NCBI RefSeq assembly: GCF_011683955.1
Contig: NZ_JAAQPI010000030.1
Span: 1 to 42,188 of the forward strand
Direction: 5' to 3'
DNA from: Pseudomaricurvus alkylphenolicus
Lineage (GTDB): Bacteria > Pseudomonadota > Gammaproteobacteria > Pseudomonadales > Cellvibrionaceae
Length of the DNA: 42,188 bases
In this document: piece after piece, positions 32,896 through 41,360 of the stretch
How positions within the stretch are numbered: position 1 is the first letter of the stretch
Layout: the number at the start of each line of letters is the position of its first letter
Notes under the pieces: model-generated
The model's input: the letters and a program-made list of their open reading frames with translations, nothing else
Database searches by the model: none
Told to the model about the DNA's origin: nothing
Program-made: the position numbers and the translations under genes

Positions 32896-35094
32896 TTAGA
32901 AGTTAAAGCTGGCTTCCACACCGACTGTGCGGGGGCGGGTGCGATTGGCGGGCAAGCCAAACGGCGCGTTGGATGCAATATTGCTCACCTCACCATCCTC
33001 ATCCAGCAGATTCTCGCCAGTGAGAAACACCGACCAAGTCTCTGCTTCCACCCCAATACGGACGTTAAGCAACCCCATGTCATCCGACTCTGTCGGTGCA
33101 AATCCCAAGGTATAGTCTGGGCGACTGTCCGCGTACTGGTAGGCCATATAGAAATAGCCATCCAGACCTGAATTGCCCAATGACCACTGGTAAGCAGCCG
33201 ACGCCGTGTAGGTAGATTCAGGCACCTGGCTCACCGTGTCGCCATCCTGGATATTGGCAGAGGGCAAGTCTTCACCGTATTCGGTGCTGTTAAAGTTGGC
33301 GCTCAACTGTAGGGTTAAGCCCGGAACACCTCGATACAACAAACTCAGGTCCAAGCCCAAACCGTCAGCCTCACCCACATTATCGACAAAATTCACACTG
33401 CCGAACGTGGGATGAGGGACACTTAAGATCGTGAGAATATCCTCCCACTGAAGATAGTAAAGCGCCGCCTCCACTGCCAGGGCATCGTCCATAAAGCTAA
33501 GTTTGGCACCCAGCTCATAACTGATAAGATCTTCCTCTTTGGCAAATAGCGGTGGCTCTGCACCGGTACCGGCTGTCAGCATCAAACCAAAACCCTGTTG
33601 AGCGGAACCGCTGCGAAATCCCTGGGCAATATTGAGATAGTAGAGCGAGTCGTTATCAGGCGTATATGACAGGTTAATTCGCCCGGTTAGCTTGTCAAAC
33701 TCTTCACTGCGACTGGCGCCAACACCAACAAAGTCCAGAAACGCCGCCGTACCCGGCTCCAGATCTTTTTCCTCACGCTCGTCTTCAAAGTACCTGGCAC
33801 CCAGAGTGATTTCCCAGGCATCACTGATCTGGTAATGGGCTTCTCCAAACACGGCCCATTGTTCGGTGGTCGCTTCACGTTCTTGTACCGTACTCAATAA
33901 TGGGTTGGTCAAGCTTGGGTCAAAACCCTGCAGAATCGCAAAGGAAGTTTCGTCAAGGAAGGTTCCGGAAATAATTCCCTGCTCCTGTTGTGCATCCATA
34001 TAAAACAGACCCGCGGTCCAGGACAGAGCCTCTTGCCCTGTAGAAGCAATACGCAACTCCTGATTAAGCGTCCGATTCTCCAATGGCAACTGAAATTGCC
34101 CTATTCCCAGGTAGTTGCTCTGGTAGTCCTGGTCCACTTCGATCAATGAGGTGGTACTGTAAAGCGAAATGGCATCAAACTCGTATTCAACGGTGACGTT
34201 GTAAAGATCAAACTCACTGTTATCCACCAGGTCCTTTGCCGCCACCGGTGCGACGCCAACCGGCAAACCCGTTAGGCCGTCAAAGATAGGATAAATGGGC
34301 GAAAACTCGTAGTTTTCATCACCGAAGGGTAAAGAACTTTCGGTTTCAACGTGCCAAGCAGACAGGCGCAGAGTCAATGCATCGCTCGGGGTATATAGCA
34401 GCTTGGCACGGTAGCTTTCATCTTTGCTGTTGTTGTAATTTTCTTCGCCAGTTAGGGGTAAATCTATATAACCATCATTATCAATGCTTGAGAGCACTAC
34501 ACGAGCACTGAGCGTGTCCTCTACCAGAGGGATATTCACTGCTGCCTGGGCCTTCCAATTATCGGCGGCGCCCTCGGTCGTGGATAACCCAAGATTGGCC
34601 TTCAATGCAAATTCATTGTGCTCGGGGTTGTGTGTGAGAATACGTACGGTCCCCCCTTGGGAGCTAGCGCCATACAGCGTACCCTGGGGACCGCGCAGCA
34701 CCTCCATACGTTCCAGGTCGTAAGGGTTAAGGTCAGGTACAAAACCCTGCCCTACTTGTGTATAGGGCAAGTCATCCAGATAGTAACCAACAGTGGCATC
34801 TCCGGCTAAAGAAGACACTCCGCGTATCTGCACCGTATTTGAGGACCCCAGTAGTTTGATAACAGAGACACCCGGATTAACCGCCAGCGCGTCAGCCATA
34901 GACACAATACCCTGAGTTTCCAGGTCCTCGCCCTTTATCGCAGTCACTGAAAAAGCGGTATCCATAACGCTTTTGGCGCCAATTTTTTCAGCGGTTACTG
35001 TTATTTCCTCCAATACGAAATTATTTTCGCTGGAACTCGCATAACTAGATACGGCTAGCGCCAAAGCAGAGACTAAATTGAGCTGCGTCTTCAT
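32896..35094 (-). CDS. TonB-dependent outer-membrane receptor 2
   Basis: 732 residues from the ATG at 35094, which is preceded by GAGGAGAAACGA; the open frame to 35112 runs through this ribosome site and is rejected. A signal peptide ends near SSYASSSEN. FVLEEITVTAEKIG is the TonB-box-like segment. The plug has QIRGVSSLAGDATVGYYLDD and MEVLRGPQGTLYGASSQGG, almost the same as in receptor 1, and the barrel ends in Phe (GVEASFNF). The two receptors clearly belong to one subfamily. It lies between an AraC regulator gene and the thiolase/ligase/peptidase operon, so it should import the substrate of that operon. Confidence 0.93.
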   Translation of the reverse strand: MKTQLNLVSALALAVSSYASSSENNFVLEEITVTAEKIGAKSVMDTAFSVTAIKGEDLETQGIVSMADALAVNPGVSVIKLLGSSNTVQIRGVSSLAGDATVGYYLDDLPYTQVGQGFVPDLNPYDLERMEVLRGPQGTLYGASSQGGTVRILTHNPEHNEFALKANLGLSTTEGAADNWKAQAAVNIPLVEDTLSARVVLSSIDNDGYIDLPLTGEENYNNSKDESYRAKLLYTPSDALTLRLSAWHVETESSLPFGDENYEFSPIYPIFDGLTGLPVGVAPVAAKDLVDNSEFDLYNVTVEYEFDAISLYSTTSLIEVDQDYQSNYLGIGQFQLPLENRTLNQELRIASTGQEALSWTAGLFYMDAQQEQGIISGTFLDETSFAILQGFDPSLTNPLLSTVQEREATTEQWAVFGEAHYQISDAWEITLGARYFEDEREEKDLEPGTAAFLDFVGVGASRSEEFDKLTGRINLSYTPDNDSLYYLNIAQGFRSGSAQQGFGLMLTAGTGAEPPLFAKEEDLISYELGAKLSFMDDALAVEAALYYLQWEDILTILSVPHPTFGSVNFVDNVGEADGLGLDLSLLYRGVPGLTLQLSANFNSTEYGEDLPSANIQDGDTVSQVPESTYTASAAYQWSLGNSGLDGYFYMAYQYADSRPDYTLGFAPTESDDMGLLNVRIGVEAETWSVFLTGENLLDEDGEVSNIASNAPFGLPANRTRPRTVGVEASFNF

Positions 35095-35449
35095 TCGTTT
35101 CTCCTCATACATTCTTATTGGTTTATATCACCTTGGGTTGATTTTCCAGGGAATCCCATCAGTTTCAATGGAGCCGGGATAGGGTGATATTAGCGGATGC
35201 AAAAATACCTGCTTCCCGAAATGCACCGCCTATGCCGCAAAATCACAAAGAGCATTTTATTGGCGAATTCAGCACTTAGCGGAGTCGTACCCCCGCACCA
35301 CCAACGGTGAGAACTATATCTAAGCCATTGATTTTATTGGACTTTCCAAATAAACACAGAAAAAGAGAAGAGTTTATCCTTACATCGGAGGGTTTAGGGG
35401 AAAGAGCCACCAAGAATAAGGCTTTTTTAGGCGAAAAGCCCTAGCAACC
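35095..35449. other. Intergenic promoter region of receptor 2
   Basis: About 355 bp between the AraC gene and the receptor gene, no convincing ORF. It should contain the receptor promoter and probably the AraC-protein site. I could not pick out a credible -35/-10 pair or operator repeats with confidence. Confidence 0.45.
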
Positions 35450-36589
35450 CTATTTTTCAGGTTCTTCTGCTGTATCCCCCGCAAATCCGTGACCGGCGCT
35501 TTGACGGCACATGGAGGGGGATATGCCAAAATGCTGGCGAAATGCATCAGTGAAACTCCCCGGTTTATCGTAACCAATGTTAAAGGAAATCTCAGTAATG
35601 GGCAGAGAGGTCTGGGTCAGGAGTTTCTCAGCGTATGCCATACGTACCTGCTGGCTGTATTGGCCAATTGTGAGTCCGTATTCGGCCTTGAAACACTTCA
35701 TCAATCTGTTGCGACTCACACCAATATCCCTGGATAATTCTTCGCCACTGACTGGCCGAGACAGATCCATATCGATACGTGCATGCACCAGCTGAGCAAT
35801 CGTCCGGCTATCCAACGTGGTCTCACATGAAAACTGACCGACACTATCCGCAACAACACGACTGGATATGATGTGACAGACAAGTTCTCGGGTTTTACCC
35901 GAGAAAAACAGCTTTCTTAACGCGCCTTGAAATTTGCAGTCAATAATTTCCTTACCCGCCCGCAGAGCATCAGCAGTCGGCTCACAGAACATCTGTGCGT
36001 TACTGTTCTTTGATAGTTGCGAAAAGAATTCTGTGGAAACACGTGACGGGGGCAATCCAAAGCTGGAGAGAGCTTTTACATCCCGAAACAATAGAGATAC
36101 CAAATGAATATCTACACCTGCGGCCACTTCTGAATACATCATGATACGACTGGGACTGAAACCACACATTGCGGCGGGTGCCCACACCCACCCACCCCCT
36201 TGTCCATAAGTGGCCATACGCAGACCACCACTGAGTGCCAGTGTGAAAATCACATCCCCTTCGTGGCGGCTCCAGACGGCGAACGGTGCTGGATGAATCG
36301 ATTTCCTTAAACGCAGAAATACCCCGCTGCCCAGATCAACCACCTCGGAAAAGCCTTCCCCGAACTCAGGCCGAAAATCAAAACGAACGCCGGCGCCATC
36401 GCAACTCTGCCGCCATACCCACCCTGGAGCCTCACCCTGAGGCCTGGCCTGGGCCTGGCGGACCTTTAGCGCCAGATCATCGATAAAATTCAGAGGTAGT
36501 TCTGGCGGCCTGGACTCATCTGGCAGCAGAGGAGGACTGGGGTCCAAGCCCGCATTAAAGGGGGAAACCTTGTCCTCTGTATTGGCCAT
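35450..36589 (-). CDS. AraC family transcriptional regulator
   Basis: 379-residue regulator. The C-terminal ~100 residues form the two helix-turn-helix motifs: SGEELSRDIGVSRNRLMKCF, then ITEISFNIGYDKPGSFTDAFRQHFGISP. The N-terminal ~260 residues are a ligand-sensing region of a type common in TonB-receptor-linked catabolic loci (contains RFDFRPEFGEGFSEV and WAPAAMCGFSPSRIMMYSE). It lies upstream of TonB-dependent receptor 2 in the same orientation, 355 bp away, so it probably controls the receptor and the following operon. The inducer is unknown. Confidence 0.9.
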   Translation of the reverse strand: MANTEDKVSPFNAGLDPSPPLLPDESRPPELPLNFIDDLALKVRQAQARPQGEAPGWVWRQSCDGAGVRFDFRPEFGEGFSEVVDLGSGVFLRLRKSIHPAPFAVWSRHEGDVIFTLALSGGLRMATYGQGGGWVWAPAAMCGFSPSRIMMYSEVAAGVDIHLVSLLFRDVKALSSFGLPPSRVSTEFFSQLSKNSNAQMFCEPTADALRAGKEIIDCKFQGALRKLFFSGKTRELVCHIISSRVVADSVGQFSCETTLDSRTIAQLVHARIDMDLSRPVSGEELSRDIGVSRNRLMKCFKAEYGLTIGQYSQQVRMAYAEKLLTQTSLPITEISFNIGYDKPGSFTDAFRQHFGISPSMCRQSAGHGFAGDTAEEPEK

Positions 36590-36658
36590 CTATTACCCTC
36601 GCACGCCAACAAGTAAACTCTTCAGTGGTGTAAAGATAGCCTAAAGCGTGCTCATTCG

Positions 36659-37303
36659 CTATTGTTGATAAGTTAGTAGATGATAACCAAACCACAGCAT
36701 GATGGAGCCCGTTGAGCCTTGTATTACCCTTCTAAACTTAGTAGAAGTTACCGCCCCGGAAACAGCCCCCAGCGCAACAATGATAAATGAAAACCATGCG
36801 ATCACGACCACTGAATGAATCAAAACCATAACCAGCGACTCAGTAACCGGGCTGCCCTCCGGTGAAATAAACTGGGGGAAAGCCGCCAGATAAAACATCG
36901 ACACCTTAGGATTCAAAAGATTTGTCAAAAAGCCCTCCAGAAAGAGCCTTCTGCTTCCAGATACGCTATTTCTGCCCTGAACCGGCTCACCGCTCGGTAC
37001 GGGAACCTGCGCCCTGGAGAACGCCTGCCAAAGTGAACTCCCCCCCAGATACAACAAATAGAGCGCCCCGAGTAGTTTTACAATCAAGAACGCTTTTGAT
37101 GAACTGAGAATGAGTGCTGATATACCCAGCACTGAAATAGCCCCATGAGCGGCGAACGCTGATATAATACCAGTTAGATTTAAAAAACCCGCCGGTCGAC
37201 CAAATTGAGGAACCGTTTTTAACAATAGCGCCCCGTTGGGGCCTGGCATAATCGTCAACAGAACGACCATTGCGGCAAAGCCACCCAAGTCTTGGATATC
37301 CAT
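36659..37303 (-). CDS. LysE/RhtB family amino-acid exporter
   Basis: About 214-residue inner-membrane protein with five or six hydrophobic segments. IMPGPNGALLL near the N-terminus and GALYLLYLGGSSLWQAF are the LysE/RhtB family landmarks, and NLLNPKVSMFYLAAFPQFI is the central signature. The ATG at 37303 with AGGT five bases upstream is preferred over a GTG at 37309. Family members export amino acids or their derivatives; beside a peptidase-rich operon it could remove surplus amino acids. It is separated by about 70 bp from the AraC gene. Confidence 0.9.
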   Translation of the reverse strand: MDIQDLGGFAAMVVLLTIMPGPNGALLLKTVPQFGRPAGFLNLTGIISAFAAHGAISVLGISALILSSSKAFLIVKLLGALYLLYLGGSSLWQAFSRAQVPVPSGEPVQGRNSVSGSRRLFLEGFLTNLLNPKVSMFYLAAFPQFISPEGSPVTESLVMVLIHSVVVIAWFSFIIVALGAVSGAVTSTKFRRVIQGSTGSIMLWFGYHLLTYQQ

Positions 37304-37620
37304 GTTCACCTCTTGAATATTACTGTTCAGGGTTTGTGCACTTCGTTTGTGCTTAAAACCTTTTAAGGAACTATTCGGTAAGCCGGTATTTTAGAGGGAT
37401 GAGACTTCTGCACTTCCTGATCTGCACAGCTGGCACGGAAAAGTCACTTGTCATCCTTTCCGTTAAAGGAATTCACTCCCCTCTTTATCTAAAAGCGCAT
37501 CACTTCATACCCAGGTACAGGGTACTGCTTCAGACGCAAAGCGTTTTTCTTCCTTTACATCTACTTTGTCTGGTATAGCCACATTAGTAGCAGTTCTCAA
37601 CCCCCCTGTGTCAGGATGGT
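37304..37620. other. Intergenic region with probable depolymerase tail
   Basis: Roughly 317 bp left of the IS3-family element. On the minus strand, 37505-37620 reads RTATNVAIPDKVDVKEEKR and stops at CTWV, which resembles the post-nucleophile region of LpqC-type depolymerases (compare TPVTTRLPD). It connects in frame to the part right of the element only if one G is added in a six-G run (37601-37606). The rest holds no clear gene. Confidence 0.4.
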
Positions 37621-37675
37621 TGTCGCCTCTTTTAACCCATAGAAATATCCACACCGGGGCGGAAAGAAGGTATGA

Positions 37676-38173
37676 GTGAGCGGTTATCCAGAAGAGCGCA
37701 AGCAGTCGATTATCAAGAAAATGATGGGGCCAGATCCGGTTCCGGTATCGAGATTGGTTGAGGAGGAAGGCATTTCGGATGCCACCCTGTATACTTGGCG
37801 AAAGCAAGCTCGTATTGATGAAGGATTGGTTGTGCCCGGTAACGGTAATTCAGATAAATGGTCGGCAGAGGCAAAATTCGCCTGTATTGTCGAGACTGCC
37901 AGCCTGACTGAAGCTGAGGTCAGTCAATATTGTCGTGAGCGGGGACTGTACCCAGATCAGCTATCGGAGTGGAAGAAGGAGTTTATCCGGGGGCAACAAT
38001 CCGACAAACAGCGCCAGAGATCTGAGCAACAGCAGGTTAAAAAAGAACAAAAGAAGGTCAAACAGCTCGAAAAGGAACTAAAGCGCAAAGAAAAAGCACT
38101 GGCAGAGACGGCTGCCCTCCTGGTTTTACAAAAAAAGTTAGACGCCCTCTGGGAGGAAAGCGAGGACGATTGA
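37676..38173 (+). CDS. IS3-family transposase OrfA
   Basis: 165 residues. The N-terminal helix-turn-helix is visible (PVSRLVEEEGISDATLYTWRK) with a second HTH-like unit (SLTEAEVSQYCRERGLYPDQL) and a long Lys/Glu/Gln-rich coiled coil (100-150). The start is GTG at 37676, after AAGG, because a TGA lies one codon upstream in frame. The gene ends in TGA overlapping the OrfB start by 4 bases. OrfA binds the element ends and, by frameshifting, gives the fused OrfAB transposase. Confidence 0.9.
   Translation: MSGYPEERKQSIIKKMMGPDPVPVSRLVEEEGISDATLYTWRKQARIDEGLVVPGNGNSDKWSAEAKFACIVETASLTEAEVSQYCRERGLYPDQLSEWKKEFIRGQQSDKQRQRSEQQQVKKEQKKVKQLEKELKRKEKALAETAALLVLQKKLDALWEESEDD
38131..38137 (+). promoter_or_regulatory. 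Programmed -1 frameshift heptamer A-AAA-AAG
   Basis: In the OrfA frame the codons are CAA AAA AAG, so A-AAA-AAG is correctly phased for -1 slippage. After slipping, the frame (GTT AGA CGC CCT ...) stays open for 11 codons and enters OrfB at 38170. This is the classical route to the OrfAB fusion in IS3-family elements. Confidence 0.75.
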
Positions 38174-39228
38174 TCCCGCACTCAGAGCGGCAAAAGGTAA
38201 AGCGCTGGGTGGATGAGGCGTGTGATGCTGGGGCCCGTAGAAAGCGCGCGTGCGATCTTTTAGGTATATCGATCCGTACGCTTCAACGCTGGGAAGTTGG
38301 CTGTTCAGTGAGACCCGACGGCAGACCAGGAGCGAAGCGCGAAGAACCCAGAAATAAACTCACTCCTGAGGAGCGTGCGGCCATCATTGAGGTATGCAAC
38401 CAGACCGAGTATGCCAGTTTATCACCAGTGCAAATTGTACCGAAACTGGCTGACCAAGGCGTTTTCATTGCCTCTGAATCGTGCTTCTATCGGGTACTTA
38501 GAGAGGAAGGCCAGTTAACTCATAGAGGCCGGAGCCGGGCACCAAGAAAGGTGACAATGCCAACGACACACCTTGCTACGGGGCCGAATCAAGTCTGGTC
38601 GTGGGATATCACATACGTGCCGACACACGTACGTGGGCAATTCTTCTATCTGTACATGATTATCGACATCTATAGCCGCAAGATAGTTGGATGGGAGGTT
38701 CATACTGAAGAATCCGGCGAGTTAGCGGCAGCGTTGATTCAGAGAACGGTATTCAAAGAACAATGCTTCCACAAACCTCTGGTGTTACACGCAGATAATG
38801 GCGCGCCTATGAAATCGATAACACTGCGACAGAAACTGTACGAGTTGAACATTACGCCGTCGCACAGCAGGCCAATGGTGAGTAATGATAACCCATATTC
38901 GGAATCGTTGTTCAGAACGTTGAAATACTGCCCACAGTGGCCCAGAAACGGTTTCGCGGACGTTGATGACTCCAGGGCTTGGGTTACAGACTTCGTTAGC
39001 GGGTACAACAATGAACACCGTCACAGCCGAATAAAGTATGTCACTCCCGCCCAGCGCCATCGTGGTGAAGACAGCGAGATATTGGCCCGACGCAATCGTG
39101 TTTATGCTGCGGCGAAATCCAAGACACCAGAGCGCTGGTCCGGAGAAACCAGAAACTGGGAGCCCATCAGCACCGTAGCGCTGAACCCAGAGAAGTTGGA
39201 AAACTTGGAGCCCCAAAAGGCCTCATAA
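38170..39228 (+). CDS. IS3-family transposase OrfB (DDE integrase core)
   Basis: 352 residues. The DDE triad is D146 (SWDITYV), D209 (LHADNGAP) and E245 (NPYSESLF) with the canonical 35-residue D-E gap. A helix-turn-helix-like start (RRKRACDLLGISIRTLQRW) and HTH_21-type segment precede the core. It opens with TTG overlapping the OrfA stop (TTGA), so it is probably made mainly as an OrfAB fusion. Uninterrupted and apparently intact. Confidence 0.93.
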   Translation: MIPHSERQKVKRWVDEACDAGARRKRACDLLGISIRTLQRWEVGCSVRPDGRPGAKREEPRNKLTPEERAAIIEVCNQTEYASLSPVQIVPKLADQGVFIASESCFYRVLREEGQLTHRGRSRAPRKVTMPTTHLATGPNQVWSWDITYVPTHVRGQFFYLYMIIDIYSRKIVGWEVHTEESGELAAALIQRTVFKEQCFHKPLVLHADNGAPMKSITLRQKLYELNITPSHSRPMVSNDNPYSESLFRTLKYCPQWPRNGFADVDDSRAWVTDFVSGYNNEHRHSRIKYVTPAQRHRGEDSEILARRNRVYAAAKSKTPERWSGETRNWEPISTVALNPEKLENLEPQKAS

Positions 39229-39242
39229 AGATAGAGGCGACA

Positions 39243-39950
39243 AGTCGCTTGAAAAACGCCATTTGCTTTCGCCCAAAAATTGAGTGATTCAGAGTAAGAG
39301 AGAAGCTTATTTTGTGGGCCTCCTAATTCGCCACCCTTAAAAGGCACACTCTTGTCTTCTGTTCCCATAGTGAGCAGAACAGGGAGTGGTTTGGACGGCT
39401 GACAGCTTTCGGCTACCTCTACCAGCATGGACGCAACAACTGGAGCAATGGCGGTTAGCTTATCGGTGCGATGGCAGCTGAGATAAAAACTCATATAGCC
39501 GCCCATGGAATTTCCAGTAGCAAATACCTTGTCTGGGTTAAGCAGCCCTTTGCTATTGAGGTCTTCCAGCATGTTGTCGAAATAACTTAGGTCATCGATC
39601 TTCTCTAGGTCGGGAGCCATTTTTGGGAGTTTAAGCCCCACATTCCACATATTGTTAATACCTTGCGGATAGACAATGCGAAAGCCATACAGATCAGCCA
39701 GTGATTCGTAGCCATAAAAGCGGGAAAGGTTGGCATTGCCTCCACCACCGTGAAAAACCAGCAAGGTTTTTGATGGGCCTTCGACACCTTTTGGGGTGTA
39801 TAGGTAGTAGCTTCGATTAACGCCGTCAATGGTCAGGTCTTTTTGCTGAAAGCTTCCTTCACCGTAAAAGGATTCGATCGTGGCTGCCTGCAATGGGTTA
39901 ACCAGAACTGTGGCTATGAGTAGCAATTTGGAAAGTTGGCTTCGAATCAT
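39243..39950 (-). pseudogene. Secreted polyhydroxybutyrate-depolymerase-like esterase, truncated by an IS
   Basis: 236 genuine residues from ATG 39950: signal peptide (MIRSQLSKLLLIATVLV... to LQA), LVFHGGGGNA oxyanion region, IVYPQGINN, nucleophile S148 in TGNSMGGY and acid D199 in GTEDKSVPF. This is the LpqC / PHB depolymerase family. The protein then breaks at NFWAKANGVFQAT because the IS3-family element begins; the remaining frame to 39102 is read from the transposon. The catalytic His and C-terminus are lost, so it should be inactive. The longer frame to 40034 lies inside the IS256-type element and is not the original start. The likely distal remnant is at 37505-37620. Confidence 0.82.
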
Positions 39951-39986
39951 GGTTCTGTTTTTTTCGTGTTGAGTCAATTGATGATT

Positions 39987-39994
39987 TGTTGGTT
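39987..39994. repeat. Left 8-bp target duplication of the IS256-family element
   Basis: TGTTGGTT here is repeated exactly at 41303-41310, directly flanking the element. It lies about 40 bp upstream of the depolymerase start codon. Confidence 0.85.
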
Positions 39995-41302
39995 GAGGGT
40001 GTTCGAAACTTTGTGTCAATCCTATAATGCCCAAAAAAGGAACGACACATGTCCGAGGATTTCGACTTCGATAAGGCTCTGAAGGCCATTCAGTCTGGTC
40101 AGGCCATCACTGGTAAAGATGGTGTCCTGGCCCCACTGATCAAGCAACTTACTGAGGCTGCTCTCAACGCTGAGCTGGAGGCGCACCTGGAGGCTGAAAC
40201 CGAGCCTAACCGTAAGAACGGTAAGAGCGCTAAAACCCTGAGAACTACGGCTGGAAACATCCGTATTGACACTCCCAGAGACCGTAGCGGGACGTTCGAA
40301 CCACAGCTGGTGAGGAAGAATGAGACCAGCCTGAGCACTGAAATTGAAAACAAGATTCTGTCGCTGTATGGGCTAGGGATGAGCTACAGCGACATCAATG
40401 AATATGTCGAGGAGATGTATGGTATCAGCGTCTCCCACGCCACCATCACCGCTGTGACAGACAAGATCATTGATGAGGTCAAACAGTGGCAACAGAGACC
40501 GCTGGAGAGCCACTACCCCTTTGTCTGGCTCGATGCGATCCACTACAAGGTCAAGGAGAACGGCCGTTACACCAGCAAGGCTATTTACACCGTTCTGGCC
40601 TTGAAAATGGATGGCAAAAAAGAGGTTTTAGGCCTGTATTTATCAGAATCTGAGGGAGCTAACTTTTGGCTGTCGGTACTCACAGATCTGCAAAATCGTG
40701 GGGTAAAGGATATTCTGATAGCCTCCGTGGATGGCCTCACGGGCTTCCCAGAAGCCATCAGAGCGATCTTTCCGCAGACCGAAGTGCAGTTGTGCATCGT
40801 GCACCAAATACGCAACAACATTCGCTACGTGGGCTGGAAGAACCAGCGGAAGTTCCTGGCGGACCTAAAACCCGTTTACCGCGCTGTTTCCAAGCAGGCT
40901 GCTGAGGACGCACTAGATGCTCTTGAAGAGAAATGGGGTGAGCAATACCCAATCGTGATCAAATCGTGGCGCAGTAAATGGGATGATCTCTCAGCCTATT
41001 TCAAATATCCTGAGGAGATCCGAAGGGTTATCTACACCACCAACGCAGTTGAGTCCGTACACAGGCAATTTAGGAAGTTGACCAAAACCAAAGGCGCTTT
41101 TCCTAATGAAAACAGTCTGTTAAAGCTACTGTATCTTGGTGTGGAGAACGCCAGTAAGAAGTGGAGGATGTCGTTCCGCAACTGGGGTCAAACCCTGTCG
41201 CAGCTCGCCATCTTCTTTGAAGGTCGGCTGGATGAGGTCATAGATCTATAACCTCATCTGGCCTGAACAAACCAAAATTGACACAAAATTTTGAACAATC
41301 CC
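39995..41302 (+). mobile_element. IS256-family insertion sequence, 1308 bp
   Basis: Terminal inverted repeats of about 26 bp: the left end starts GAGGGTGTTCGAAACTTTGT and the right end, reversed, starts GGGATTGTTCAAAATTTTGT, with six mismatches. Both continue GTCAAT. The element is bounded by a perfect 8-bp target duplication (TGTTGGTT), the size expected for this family, and carries one full-length transposase gene. The perfect duplication indicates a fairly recent insertion. It separates the DUF819 gene from the depolymerase gene, which were about 90 bp apart before insertion. Confidence 0.92.
40049..41251 (+). CDS. IS256-family (Mutator-type) transposase
   Basis: 400 residues, the usual length. 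The DDE residues are D162 (WLDAIHYKV), D228 (ASVDGLTGF) and E335 (TTNAVESVHRQ), with the family C-x2-H pair in QLCIVHQIRNNI (C249, H252). The N-terminal region (LIKQLTEAALNAELEAHL) is the conserved DNA-binding start. GGA eight bases before the ATG serves as ribosome site. Open from start to stop with no disruption, so it is probably active. Confidence 0.95.
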   Translation: MSEDFDFDKALKAIQSGQAITGKDGVLAPLIKQLTEAALNAELEAHLEAETEPNRKNGKSAKTLRTTAGNIRIDTPRDRSGTFEPQLVRKNETSLSTEIENKILSLYGLGMSYSDINEYVEEMYGISVSHATITAVTDKIIDEVKQWQQRPLESHYPFVWLDAIHYKVKENGRYTSKAIYTVLALKMDGKKEVLGLYLSESEGANFWLSVLTDLQNRGVKDILIASVDGLTGFPEAIRAIFPQTEVQLCIVHQIRNNIRYVGWKNQRKFLADLKPVYRAVSKQAAEDALDALEEKWGEQYPIVIKSWRSKWDDLSAYFKYPEEIRRVIYTTNAVESVHRQFRKLTKTKGAFPNENSLLKLLYLGVENASKKWRMSFRNWGQTLSQLAIFFEGRLDEVIDL

Positions 41303-41310
41303 TGTTGGTT
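41303..41310. repeat. Right 8-bp target duplication of the IS256-family element
   Basis: TGTTGGTT, identical to 39987-39994. It is followed by the palindrome AGATTAGTAATCT (41311-41323) in the leader between the DUF819 gene and the old depolymerase promoter region. Confidence 0.85.
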
Positions 41311-41360
41311 AGATTAGTAATCTGGGGTATCGAATGTCCTGTCATTATCTCTACGCGTCC

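Larger units (their letters stand above)
37621..39242 (+). mobile_element. IS3-family insertion sequence, 1622 bp
   Basis: Two-orf element. The left end begins TGTCGCCTCT at 37621 and the right end is its complement AGAGGCGACA ending at 39242, a 10-bp perfect terminal match with TG...CA tips. It contains orfA and orfB in the order and phase typical of the family, with a slippery heptamer between them. The flanks GGT (left) and AGT (right) differ by one base, so a 3-bp target duplication is imperfect or lost. It lies inside a depolymerase-like gene. Confidence 0.88.

Noticed and set aside
39102-39242. C-terminal extension of the depolymerase frame
   Set aside because: These codons are read antisense from the IS3-family OrfB and right terminal repeat, not from the esterase gene.
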